Below are positions 1-6,016 of a DNA stretch of 7,438 nucleotides, one piece after another. Origin of the DNA: an uncultured Clostridia bacterium (GTDB lineage: Bacteria > Bacillota > Clostridia > Christensenellales > Borkfalkiaceae). Positions within the stretch are counted from its first letter, which is position 1, and the number at the start of each line of letters is the position of its first letter. The position numbers and the translations under genes were made by a program. Location: contig CANRCY010000070.1 of NCBI GenBank assembly GCA_947629225.1, positions 1 through 7,438 of the forward strand, written 5' to 3'. Below the pieces are notes generated by a model. The model saw only the letters and a program-made list of their open reading frames with translations. It did not search any database and was not told the origin of the DNA.

Positions 1-744
1 GGAATAATACACCCGTTTCAGCCCCATGCCGCGGTACAGACTCTGGGTGAGGCGGACGATTTGCCCGTCCGTCTCGGGGGAGGCGCCCACAATCATCTGC
101 GTCGTTTGTCCCGCGGGCAAAAAGAGCCCCTTGCGCTTTTCCGCCCCGAATTCCCGCTTCTCTTCAAAGAGCTGCCGCATGGGGAGGAGCAGGCTCTCCT
201 TGCTCTTTTGCGGGGCGAGCAGTTTGAGACTGCGCTCGGAGGGGAGTTCGATGTTGTAGCTCATGCGGTCGGCATATTTTGCCGCTTCGTGCGCCAAAAC
301 GCCGTCGGCATGCGGAATGCCTTTCAAATGGATATATCCGTGGAAACGGTACTGCGTGCGGAGCAGTTTGACGGTGCGGACAAGCCGCTCCATCGTGTAG
401 TTCGGGTCGCGCTCCACCGCCGAAGAGAGAAAGAGCCCTTCGATGTAATTGCGTTTGTAAAAATCGAGGGTGAGTTCGGCGATCTCTTCGGGCGAGGCGC
501 TCGCGCGGGGCACGTCTGCGTCGAGGCGGTTGGGGCAATACTTGCAGTTGTAAACGCAGTTGTTGCTCATCAGAATTTTGAGCAGCGAAATGCACCGCCC
601 GTCGGGCGTAAAGGAATGGCAACACCCCGCGGCATAGCCGTTTCCCATGCCGCCCGTATTTTTCCGCTTGCTCCCCGAAGAGGAGCACGAAACGTCGTAT
701 TTGGCGCCTTCCGTCAGAATTTTCAGCCTGAACTCGTCGATCAT
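1..744 (-). CDS. Radical SAM protein, putative DNA modification/repair family (3' end outside window)
   Basis: The first 248 residues are visible; the C-terminus lies beyond position 1. Near the N-terminus is AKYDVSCSSSG (residues 14-24), followed by a GCCHSFTPDGRC stretch (40-51) and the radical SAM cluster motif CxxxCxxC at C63, C67 and C70, which would bind a [4Fe-4S] cluster to cleave S-adenosylmethionine. Downstream are RNYIEGLFLSSAVE and HGYIHLKGIPHAD. This combination is what I know from the TIGR03916-type family, usually named 'putative DNA modification/repair radical SAM protein' and often found next to a uracil-DNA-glycosylase-like partner. The substrate is not established. The ATG at 744-742 is chosen because the conserved AKYDVSC block lies just after it, and the next in-frame ATG would delete that block. 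No Shine-Dalgarno sequence is present, and the -10 box ends only 7 nt upstream, so the mRNA is probably leaderless. Family assignment is confident; function is inferred from the family name only. Confidence 0.93.
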   Translation of the reverse strand, partial: MIDEFRLKILTEGAKYDVSCSSSGSKRKNTGGMGNGYAAGCCHSFTPDGRCISLLKILMSNNCVYNCKYCPNRLDADVPRASASPEEIAELTLDFYKRNYIEGLFLSSAVERDPNYTMERLVRTVKLLRTQYRFHGYIHLKGIPHADGVLAHEAAKYADRMSYNIELPSERSLKLLAPQKSKESLLLPMRQLFEEKREFGAEKRKGLFLPAGQTTQMIVGASPETDGQIVRLTQSLYRGMGLKRVYYS

Positions 745-751
745 CGCAATG

Positions 752-780
752 AGTATAGCACAGAAGGGTGCAAATGTCAA
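752..780 (-). promoter_or_regulatory. Sigma-A-type promoter of the radical SAM gene
   Basis: On the minus strand, a perfect -35 TTGACA (780-775) and a -10 TATACT (757-752) are separated by exactly 17 nt. The expected start point, about 7 nt after the -10, falls at 744-746, on or just before the ATG at 744. The A/T-rich stretch at 781-812 lies directly upstream of this -35 and also upstream of the divergent operon promoter. Confidence 0.85.
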
Positions 781-814
781 ACGTTTGTTCGAAAAATTAA
801 AAAATTTTATTCTC

Positions 815-843
815 TTGCAAAGAAAGGGGAAGTATGGTATAAT
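815..843 (+). promoter_or_regulatory. Promoter of the two-component operon
   Basis: A -35 TTGCAA (815-820) and a perfect -10 TATAAT (838-843) are separated by 17 nt, with an extended -10 TG at 835-836. A tract rich in A and T (791-812) precedes the -35 and could act as an UP element. The predicted start is near 850, giving a leader of roughly 68 nt before the regulator gene at 919. Confidence 0.85.
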
Positions 844-846
844 AAG

Positions 847-868
847 TTCACGGAATTTTCACGGAAAT
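847..868 (+). promoter_or_regulatory. Tandem 11-bp direct repeat, candidate response-regulator operator
   Basis: TTCACGGAATT (847-857) is followed immediately by TTCACGGAAAT (858-868), 10 of 11 bases identical. Direct repeats spaced 11 bp apart, one helical turn, are the classic geometry for OmpR/PhoB-type dimers binding head to tail. The repeat starts 3 bp after the -10 and covers the expected transcription start, so a bound protein would most likely repress. That the regulator encoded at 919 binds here is inference from geometry and position. Confidence 0.5.
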
Positions 869-918
869 TTGAAACAGTATTGATAAAACGGGACTATACT
901 TGAAGAAAGGAGGCGGAT

Positions 919-1584
919 ATGAAGGTTTTGATCGTAGACGACGAGGAGATGATCCGCGCGGTGCTCAAAGAATACATCGAATTCGAGGGCGGCGAGACAG
1001 ACGAGGCGCAGGACGGCATGGAAGCGGTGATGAAGTGCCGCGAGAACGGATACGACGTGATCTTGATGGACGTGATGATGCCCCGTTTGGACGGGTTTTC
1101 CGCCGTCAAAGAGATCAGAAAATTCAGCGAAACGCCCGTTATTATGCTCTCGGCGAGAGGGGAGGAATACGACAAGCTCTTCGGCTTCGAGATCGGTTCC
1201 GACGACTATGTGACAAAGCCGTTTTCCCCCAAAGAGGTGATGGCGCGAATCCATGCCGTGATCAAGCGGGCGGGGAGCAAAAAAGTTTCCCGCGAGATCT
1301 ACGAATTCGAGGGCTTGAAGATCGACATGGTGGGCAGAAACGTCTATGTGGACGGGGAGCGCGCCGAGCTCACGCCCAAGGAATACGAGCTTTTGTTCTA
1401 TTTTGTCGAAAACGCGGGGGTCGCGCTCACGCGGGAACGGCTCTTGAACCAAGTGTGGGGGTACGACTTTTACGGCGACGACCGCACGGTGGATACCCAT
1501 GTGAAAATGCTGCGCGGAAATTTGAAGGAATACCGCAAATTCATCGTTACCCTGCGCGGGTTGGGGTATAAATTCGAAGCATGA
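919..1584 (+). CDS. OmpR/PhoB-family response regulator
   Basis: This 221-residue protein has the standard two-domain layout. The receiver domain (about 1-115) has the acidic pair D7/D8, phosphoacceptor D51 in the LMDVMMP motif, S78 in the conserved Thr/Ser position, and K100 in TKPF. The C-terminal winged-helix DNA-binding domain (about 125-220) has the typical ELTPKEYELL, LTRERLLNQVWG, RTVDTHVKMLR and TLRGLGYKF blocks. It should be phosphorylated by the kinase encoded next and then bind promoter DNA as a dimer. The ATG at 919 follows an excellent ribosome binding site, AAAGGAGG (906-913), with 5-nt spacing. The gene is first in a three-gene operon, and its last codons overlap the kinase start. 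The target genes cannot be read from sequence; the direct repeat at 847-868 suggests its own operon is one of them. Confidence 0.97.
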   Translation: MKVLIVDDEEMIRAVLKEYIEFEGGETDEAQDGMEAVMKCRENGYDVILMDVMMPRLDGFSAVKEIRKFSETPVIMLSARGEEYDKLFGFEIGSDDYVTKPFSPKEVMARIHAVIKRAGSKKVSREIYEFEGLKIDMVGRNVYVDGERAELTPKEYELLFYFVENAGVALTRERLLNQVWGYDFYGDDRTVDTHVKMLRGNLKEYRKFIVTLRGLGYKFEA

Positions 1585-3086
1585 CGAGGAAAAAAGTTAC
1601 AAAAAAACAAGGAAGACGCAGACCTGCGCGCTCACTGAACCTCAATCTCATTCTGTGGTTCAGCTTTTTGCTGTTCGCGATCGTGCTCATCGTGCTGTTT
1701 GCGCTCGTCTTGAATTTCCAGCTCAAACGCCGTTATACCGAACAGATCGAGCGGAATCTGGAAGAGACGACCAAGTTTTTGCACGACAACCTCTCCGCCA
1801 TGCCGTATAACGAGACGGAGGCGAGCAAGCTCTTCCTCACCGTTATCAATAAGCATAACGTCAATATCTATCTGTTTTCGACCGAAGACGATATTGTCTT
1901 TCCCGAGGAGCCCGATGCGGCAGAACAGGACGAAGATTTTCGGAAGACCATCAAAGAGGTGCGCGTCCGCTTCGAGAATTTCGTAAAAGAAAAGGAAGAA
2001 GAGGGGATTTCGGTGGAGATCGGGAAAATCCCGCCCATGGAGATCGGATCGGGACGGGCGTTCATGATCTCCTCGGAGGACGGGTACCATTACGTCTATC
2101 TCACGAGCTCGTATGAACTGCTCAACCGCGTTTCTTCGGATATGGTGTGGTATTCCCTCATCAGCGTGCTGTTTGCGGTGGCGCTTTCGTTCGTCGCGAG
2201 CGGGTTCGTTTCGATGATCATCACAAAGCCCGTAACGGAGGTGACCGAACGCGCAAAGGAACTCGCGCGGGGCAATTACGAGACGAGCGGGGGAGAGACC
2301 TATTTCTGCACCGAACTCAACGAATTGAGCCGCTCTCTCGACTATGCGAGCGCGGAGATCGGCAAGACGGACAGAATGCAGAAAGAGCTCATCGCAAACG
2401 TTTCGCATGACTTTAAGACCCCCCTCACCATGATCAAGGCGTATGCCGCCATGATCGACGAGATCTCGGGCGACGACCCCGAAAAGCGGAAGGCGCATAC
2501 GCGGATCATCATGGACGAGGCGGATAGGCTCGCGGCGCTCGTCGGGGACGTGCTCGACCTCTCCCGTCTGCGTGCGGGGATCGACGACGTCGAACGGACG
2601 GTCTTCAATCTGACCGAAAACGTCTATTCCGTCGCGGGCAGGTTCGGCTACCTCGCCGAGACGCAGGGCTATACCCTCGAAACGGACGTCGACGAGGACA
2701 TCTATACCTTTGCGGGGAAGGCGAGGGTCGAACAGGTGCTCTACAACCTTATCGGCAACGCCGTGAACTACACGGGCGAAGACAAAAAGGTCGTGATACG
2801 GCTGAAAAAGAAGGACGGATATGCGCGGTTCGAAGTGCAGGACACGGGCAAAGGGATCCCGCCCGACGAGCTCGAAACCATCTGGGAGCGCTATTACCGC
2901 TCTTCCGAAATGCACAAGCGTCCCGTACAGGGAACGGGGCTCGGGCTTTCCATCGTCAAGAACGTTCTTTTGAAATACAATATTCCCTTCGGCGTCCAAT
3001 CGGAAGAGGGGAAGGGGAGCTGCTTCTGGGTCGATTTCCCCCTGCCGCCCGACGAAAACGAAAAAAATCCCGAAAAGGGGGAGTAA
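1581..3086 (+). CDS. Membrane-bound sensor histidine kinase
   Basis: This 501-residue HAMP-type kinase is the partner of the preceding regulator. A basic N-terminus is followed by membrane helix 1 (about 23-46), an extracytoplasmic region (about 47-187), membrane helix 2 (about 189-214), a HAMP segment (about 215-266), and a dimerisation/phosphoacceptor domain with H276 in NVSHDFKTPL. The HATPase domain shows the N box LYNLIGNAVNYT (N389, N393), the G1 box DTGKGIP (421-427), ERYYRS (436-441) and the G2 box GTGLGLSIV (451-459). All catalytic motifs look intact, so it should autophosphorylate and pass phosphate to D51 of the regulator. The start overlaps the regulator stop in an ATGA arrangement, without a strong ribosome binding site of its own, which points to translational coupling. 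The extracytoplasmic domain is charged and acidic around residues 100-140; I do not recognise it as a named sensor fold, and the signal is unknown. Confidence 0.96.
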   Translation: MTRKKVTKKQGRRRPARSLNLNLILWFSFLLFAIVLIVLFALVLNFQLKRRYTEQIERNLEETTKFLHDNLSAMPYNETEASKLFLTVINKHNVNIYLFSTEDDIVFPEEPDAAEQDEDFRKTIKEVRVRFENFVKEKEEEGISVEIGKIPPMEIGSGRAFMISSEDGYHYVYLTSSYELLNRVSSDMVWYSLISVLFAVALSFVASGFVSMIITKPVTEVTERAKELARGNYETSGGETYFCTELNELSRSLDYASAEIGKTDRMQKELIANVSHDFKTPLTMIKAYAAMIDEISGDDPEKRKAHTRIIMDEADRLAALVGDVLDLSRLRAGIDDVERTVFNLTENVYSVAGRFGYLAETQGYTLETDVDEDIYTFAGKARVEQVLYNLIGNAVNYTGEDKKVVIRLKKKDGYARFEVQDTGKGIPPDELETIWERYYRSSEMHKRPVQGTGLGLSIVKNVLLKYNIPFGVQSEEGKGSCFWVDFPLPPDENEKNPEKGE

Positions 3087-3131
3087 ATTTTCCGTCTTGC
3101 GCGTCTTATAAGAAAAGAGAGAGGTGAAAAA

Positions 3132-4589
3132 ATGAAGAAAAGCATTTCTTTTCTCTGCTGTCTGTTGGCTGCGGGCATGACGGTCGGCTCTCTTCCGTTT
3201 GTCACCGCGTATGCCAATTCGGCGCAGAGCTATTGGCGGGGAAGGAACGCTTTCGGCGCGTACGTCACCGAGGAGAACTGCCCCGTTACGGTCACGGGGG
3301 AAAAGCTCACCCTCCGCATTCCCGAATTCCCGCAAACCTTTTACTACTCGGAAGAGGACTTCGAACATTATGCGGCGAACGTCACGGCGGAGTATACCTT
3401 TCACAATCCCGCTTCCTACGATGTGGAGATGACTCTCGTCTTTCCCTTCGGCAAGAAGCCGGACTATCTCTATGACTTCTACGACGGGGATGGAAATTGG
3501 ACGTCCGCGGACGACACGCAAAAGTATGCCGTCACTGCGGACGGCGAAGAGATCGGGCGGACGATCCGCCATACCCTCGACAGTTGGACGGGCGACCCCG
3601 CAACGGACATTTCCCGCCTTTCGGACAGCCGCAGAAAGAGCGGAAATTTCTCCTCCGAAACGCCCGTGACGATCTATTATTACCGCCAAATCGCAACGGC
3701 GGAGACGAGCAAGAGCGCCTTTCTCGCGGCGGAATTCGAAGGCTTGGGAAACGCCGACAGAACGAAGGTAATGCTCGAAGGGATGTCCTCTTACAGTTCG
3801 GAAAAAGAGCGCATCGGATGTTGGGGATACGGGCAGGTGTTTTCGCTCTACGTCATCGGCGAGCCCCTTTCCCGCATGCCCGAATGGAAGGTGTATGAAA
3901 ATGCCGCCTGCAAAAAACTTACGGACGGGTACGTCGAACAGGTGCCCGAATGGAAACTTCCCACCGAAAAGACGACGCTCGGGGAGCTCTTTTTGAAGGA
4001 TTACGACGCGGAGAGCGGCGTAAATGAGACCGATTGGTTCAACGCCGTGTTTGACGAATGTCTGGAAGACGAAACGGGGCTCGCGCTCAAATGCACGCCG
4101 AGAGAGCTGAACGTCGCCGACCGCCTCATGCGTTGGTACGAATACAAGCTCTCGATCCCCGCGGGGGAAAGCGTTGTCAACTCAGTCACCGCGCCGCTCT
4201 ATCCGAGTATCGATCTCGATTACTCGTCGCCCGTCTATTCCTATACCTATCTGCTCTCGCCCGCCTCTTCGTGGGCGGACTTCGGGGACTTCGAACTCAA
4301 CGTCGAAACGCCCTATTACATTACGGAAGGTTCGCTCGAATTTGTCAAAACAGACGCGGGTTACGCCTTCTCGCAACAGGGACTGCCCGAAGGGGAGCTG
4401 TCCTTTTCGATGTCCGAATCGGAAAACCCCGTGCCGAAGAGAACGCCGTTTTTGACCTCTTTTGCATACTTCATCGCCTATTTTTGGTGGACGATCCCCG
4501 TCATTGGGATAATTGTCGCCGCCTTGATCGTCGGGGTGGTGCTCACGGTAATTTTTGTCCGCAAACGCAAAAAGACCCGTCAACCGTAA
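3132..4589 (+). CDS. Secreted, C-terminally membrane-anchored protein of unknown function
   Basis: This is a 485-residue protein. It begins with a signal peptide (KK, hydrophobic core to about 24, likely cleavage after AYA at 28). A large extracytoplasmic region follows, then a single membrane helix (about 454-477) and a short basic tail RKRKKTRQP, giving type I topology. Near the N-terminus is ANSAQSYW, then an alternating beta-rich stretch with VTAEYTFHNP and MTLVFPFG. That pattern is reminiscent of VIT-like or DUF4424-like beta-sandwich domains, but the resemblance is loose and I would not assign a family. The ATG has a good ribosome binding site (AGAGAGG, 3118-3124). It follows the kinase by 45 bp with no obvious promoter between, so it is probably co-transcribed with the two-component pair. 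It may be an accessory sensor, an effector at the cell surface, or the main target of the system; the sequence does not decide. No catalytic motif is seen. Confidence 0.85.
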   Translation: MKKSISFLCCLLAAGMTVGSLPFVTAYANSAQSYWRGRNAFGAYVTEENCPVTVTGEKLTLRIPEFPQTFYYSEEDFEHYAANVTAEYTFHNPASYDVEMTLVFPFGKKPDYLYDFYDGDGNWTSADDTQKYAVTADGEEIGRTIRHTLDSWTGDPATDISRLSDSRRKSGNFSSETPVTIYYYRQIATAETSKSAFLAAEFEGLGNADRTKVMLEGMSSYSSEKERIGCWGYGQVFSLYVIGEPLSRMPEWKVYENAACKKLTDGYVEQVPEWKLPTEKTTLGELFLKDYDAESGVNETDWFNAVFDECLEDETGLALKCTPRELNVADRLMRWYEYKLSIPAGESVVNSVTAPLYPSIDLDYSSPVYSYTYLLSPASSWADFGDFELNVETPYYITEGSLEFVKTDAGYAFSQQGLPEGELSFSMSESENPVPKRTPFLTSFAYFIAYFWWTIPVIGIIVAALIVGVVLTVIFVRKRKKTRQP

Positions 4590-4596
4590 AAGAAAA

Positions 4597-4625
4597 GGGC
4601 GTCTGCGCTTGACAAACGCCCGAAT
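4597..4625 (+). terminator. Weak candidate terminator of the two-component operon
   Basis: GGGCGT (4597-4602) pairs with ACGCCC (4616-4621) around a 13-nt loop, starting 8 nt after the operon's last stop codon. The following tract (GAATTTCGTTT) is only moderately T-rich, so termination is uncertain. The loop contains the -35 box of the next promoter. Confidence 0.4.
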
Positions 4626-4637
4626 TTCGTTTATAAT
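4609..4637 (+). promoter_or_regulatory. Consensus promoter of a putative small RNA
   Basis: A perfect TTGACA (4609-4614) and a perfect TATAAT (4632-4637) are separated by 17 nt. No coding region on this strand follows within 1.5 kb, and an intrinsic terminator lies about 90 nt downstream. The expected start is at about 4643-4645. Confidence 0.85.
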
Positions 4638-4644
4638 GTGAAAT

Positions 4645-4736
4645 ATCCATTTGTGTAAACGGAACTCCGCTGTGGGGAGCGTGGGCTCCGAAAGGGTTCT
4701 ATCCGAAACAGTCTGCAACGCGCAGGCTGTTTTTTT
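4645..4736 (+). ncRNA. Putative free-standing small RNA, about 92 nt
   Basis: The unit is defined by a consensus promoter and a strong intrinsic terminator with no ribosome binding site or credible reading frame between them. Possible internal structure includes a GGAGC-GTGG-GCTCC hairpin (4676-4689) and a closing pairing of CGGA (4660-4663) with TCCG (4702-4705). The 3' end is the terminator hairpin. I compared it by eye with the small SRP RNA, 6S RNA, tmRNA and common riboswitch consensus features and found no match. No same-strand gene follows, so a riboswitch is unlikely. It converges on the seven-helix membrane protein gene and touches its stop codon, so it is also antisense to that gene's 3' untranslated region. 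The 5' end is estimated from the promoter, not measured. Confidence 0.6.
4708..4736 (+). terminator. Intrinsic terminator of the small RNA
   Basis: ACAGTCTGC (4708-4716) pairs with GCAGGCTGT (4722-4730) across a 5-nt loop, a 9-bp stem with one G-T pair, and runs straight into seven Ts (4730-4736). In the opposite direction the stem is followed by only two Ts, so it would terminate the convergent gene weakly at best. Confidence 0.9.
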
Positions 4737-5511
4737 ACGCGTTTCTGAGGCGGATTGCGTTCAGTTCGGCAATGCGTTCGGTAAATTTCACGGGCGCATC
4801 CCGCCGCTTGAACGTCTCGGTAAACTTCGCCGTAACGAGCGCATAGATACAGAAAATGGGCACTGCGCCGAGGTTGGTTTCGAGCAGAGAATTGACGACG
4901 AGCGTGGCGAGCTTCTGCCCCCAATCGGCGATCTCCGCACTGCGGATTCCGCCGATGAGCAGGGAAAACTCCCATGCAAACTGCACGAGCACGCCGATCG
5001 CAAGCATCCAAAAAAGGGGAAAGCGTTTGCTTCTCTCCTTTTGGAAGAGGTTATAGCCGATCGCCGCGCCATAGCCGAGGATGAGAATGAGCGCCATGTA
5101 GCCGTGATAGGAGCCCGTCGTGCGTTGGATTTTGATGAGGGGAAGGTTTCGCCCGAAGGTATTTGCGATGAGCGGGGCGGCGATCCACCATGCGACGATG
5201 AGAAGAGACCATTCGAGGAGATGTTTGTCTTTCGCAAACCAAAGCCATATCCAAACGAAGTTTGTAATGCCGTAGCTCATGCTCATCCAGAGCAAGACCC
5301 AAAACAAATTTCCGCCCTCGATGGAGCGCGAGTGGGTGAGCAGGTGAAAAATCCCGTAATCCACGATCATGTACAGCACGCCGCCGAAGAGACCCCATAC
5401 GAGGGTGAGATATTTCTTTTTTACGGCAAGAAGGATGCAAAGCGTGACCAAAAAAGCGATGTCAAGGTAAATGTAGAGGGGATTGAACACCCTTTGCGCA
5501 ATGATATCCAC
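4735..5511 (-). CDS. Seven-helix integral membrane protein of unknown function
   Basis: With the preferred GTG start at 5511 the protein has 258 residues and about seven predicted membrane helices (roughly 11-30, 34-56, 68-92, 100-118, 136-154, 165-187 and 203-226), ending in a basic cytoplasmic-type tail. It is rich in aromatic residues within helices, for example the NFVWIWLWF stretch. I do not recognise a family, and no transporter or enzyme signature stands out. An ATG at 5538 lies in frame upstream, but it overlaps the -10 box and would be upstream of the predicted transcript start. The GTG has a suitable ribosome binding site, AGAGGA (5523-5518), 6 nt away. The gene is a single-gene unit on the minus strand with its own promoter, between a terminator upstream and the convergent small RNA. 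Membrane location is confident; function is unknown. Confidence 0.88.
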   Translation of the reverse strand: MDIIAQRVFNPLYIYLDIAFLVTLCILLAVKKKYLTLVWGLFGGVLYMIVDYGIFHLLTHSRSIEGGNLFWVLLWMSMSYGITNFVWIWLWFAKDKHLLEWSLLIVAWWIAAPLIANTFGRNLPLIKIQRTTGSYHGYMALILILGYGAAIGYNLFQKERSKRFPLFWMLAIGVLVQFAWEFSLLIGGIRSAEIADWGQKLATLVVNSLLETNLGAVPIFCIYALVTAKFTETFKRRDAPVKFTERIAELNAIRLRNA

Positions 5512-5536
5512 AAACTTTCCTCTTTTGTTTTTTGTC

Positions 5537-5565
5537 ATTTTATCATATTACATTTCCAATGTCAA
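5537..5565 (-). promoter_or_regulatory. Promoter of the seven-helix membrane protein gene
   Basis: On the minus strand, TTGACA (5565-5560) and TAAAAT (5542-5537) are separated by 17 nt. The expected start is near 5530. The last two bases of the -10 are the first two of an ATG (5538-5536), so that ATG cannot initiate from this transcript. The -35 directly abuts the terminator of the preceding gene. Confidence 0.75.
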
Positions 5566-5590
5566 GAAAACCCCTCGGAATATCCGAGGG
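5564..5590 (-). terminator. Intrinsic terminator of the Cys-repeat lipoprotein gene
   Basis: A perfect 8-bp stem CCCTCGGA / TCCGAGGG (5572-5579 and 5583-5590) with a 3-nt loop is followed on the minus strand by GTTTTCTT. It begins 6 nt after the lipoprotein stop codon. On the plus strand the stem is followed by ATTGGTTC, so it works leftward only. Confidence 0.85.
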
Positions 5591-5596
5591 ATTGGT

Positions 5597-6016
5597 TCAA
5601 AGTTCGGGTCGGGGAAGCGTGGGATTCGGACGGACGGGCAAACGGGGCGGAAGGAGCGGGTCTGTCGGATATTTCGGGTGCGAAGGGCGCGCGGGATGCA
5701 AATGGCGCAGAGGGGGGTGTTCCTGTCGCCGATCGGGACAACTCCCGTCGGGACAGTCTTCATCCTGCTTCGGGCAGTTCCCGTCGGGGCATTCTTCGTC
5801 CTGTGTCGGACAATTCCCGTCGGGACATTCTTCGCCCTGCTTGGGACAATTCCCGTCGGGACAGTCTTCATCCTGCTTCGGGCAGTTCCCGTCGGTACAG
5901 TCGGTCGTCTGACGCTGTTCGGGGATGGTTTTCGGATTCGTTGCCGCATTGTTGCAAGCCGCCGCGGCAAATAACAAGAGGACGCAAAGGGTCGCAGATA
6001 AAATTTTCTTTTTCAT
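5597..6016 (-). CDS. Small lipoprotein with five cysteine-rich 12-residue repeats
   Basis: The 139-residue product starts with a lipoprotein signal peptide: MKKK, a hydrophobic core, and AAAC with C21 as the lipidated cysteine. Residues 39-98 are five tandem 12-residue repeats of the form (D/E)CPDGNCPKQDE, each with a CxxxxC pair, ten repeat cysteines in all. The remaining 41 residues are rich in Pro, Arg and His. It should be anchored on the outer face of the cytoplasmic membrane. Regular acidic Cys/Asp/Asn repeats could bind metal ions or form disulfides, but no known family is recognised. The frame is supported by the lipobox, the repeat pattern, and the stop codon 6 nt before a terminator. 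No Shine-Dalgarno sequence and no convincing promoter precede the ATG. The change in composition after the repeats, next to a run of six Cs (coding strand), leaves open a frameshift or repeat-length variation. Confidence 0.75.
   Translation of the reverse strand: MKKKILSATLCVLLLFAAAACNNAATNPKTIPEQRQTTDCTDGNCPKQDEDCPDGNCPKQGEECPDGNCPTQDEECPDGNCPKQDEDCPDGSCPDRRQEHPPLRHLHPARPSHPKYPTDPLLPPRLPVRPNPTLPRPEL
5723..5902 (-). repeat. 36-bp tandem repeat, five copies, inside the lipoprotein gene
   Basis: Five contiguous 36-bp units encode the 12-residue cysteine repeats. Copies differ at a few codons (for example CTDGNC in the first, CPTQ in the third, CPDGSC in the last). The units are directly adjacent with no spacers, so this is a coding minisatellite and not a CRISPR array. 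Copy number may vary between strains. Confidence 0.92.

Noticed and set aside
869..900. Second promoter for the regulator gene (TTGAAA and TATACT)
   Set aside because: The spacing is 20 nt, too long for a normal sigma-A promoter, and the upstream promoter at 815-843 is much better.
61..903. A 280-codon open frame on the plus strand
   Set aside because: It is antisense to the radical SAM gene, whose conserved CxxxCxxC and AKYDVSC motifs are on the minus strand, and it runs across both divergent promoters.
1632..3689. A 685-codon open frame on the minus strand
   Set aside because: It is the antisense shadow of the kinase and the exported protein; the product is rich in Arg, Asp and His and lacks domain features, whereas the plus-strand kinase motifs are complete.
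4645..4736. Riboswitch, tRNA or a known housekeeping RNA
   Set aside because: No downstream gene on the same strand, a T-loop-like GGTTCTATCC without a proper acceptor or T stem, and no SRP GGAA-loop motif or 6S-type long rod.
5723..5902. CRISPR array with 36-bp repeat
   Set aside because: The 36-bp units are directly adjacent with no spacers and encode an in-frame 12-residue protein repeat.
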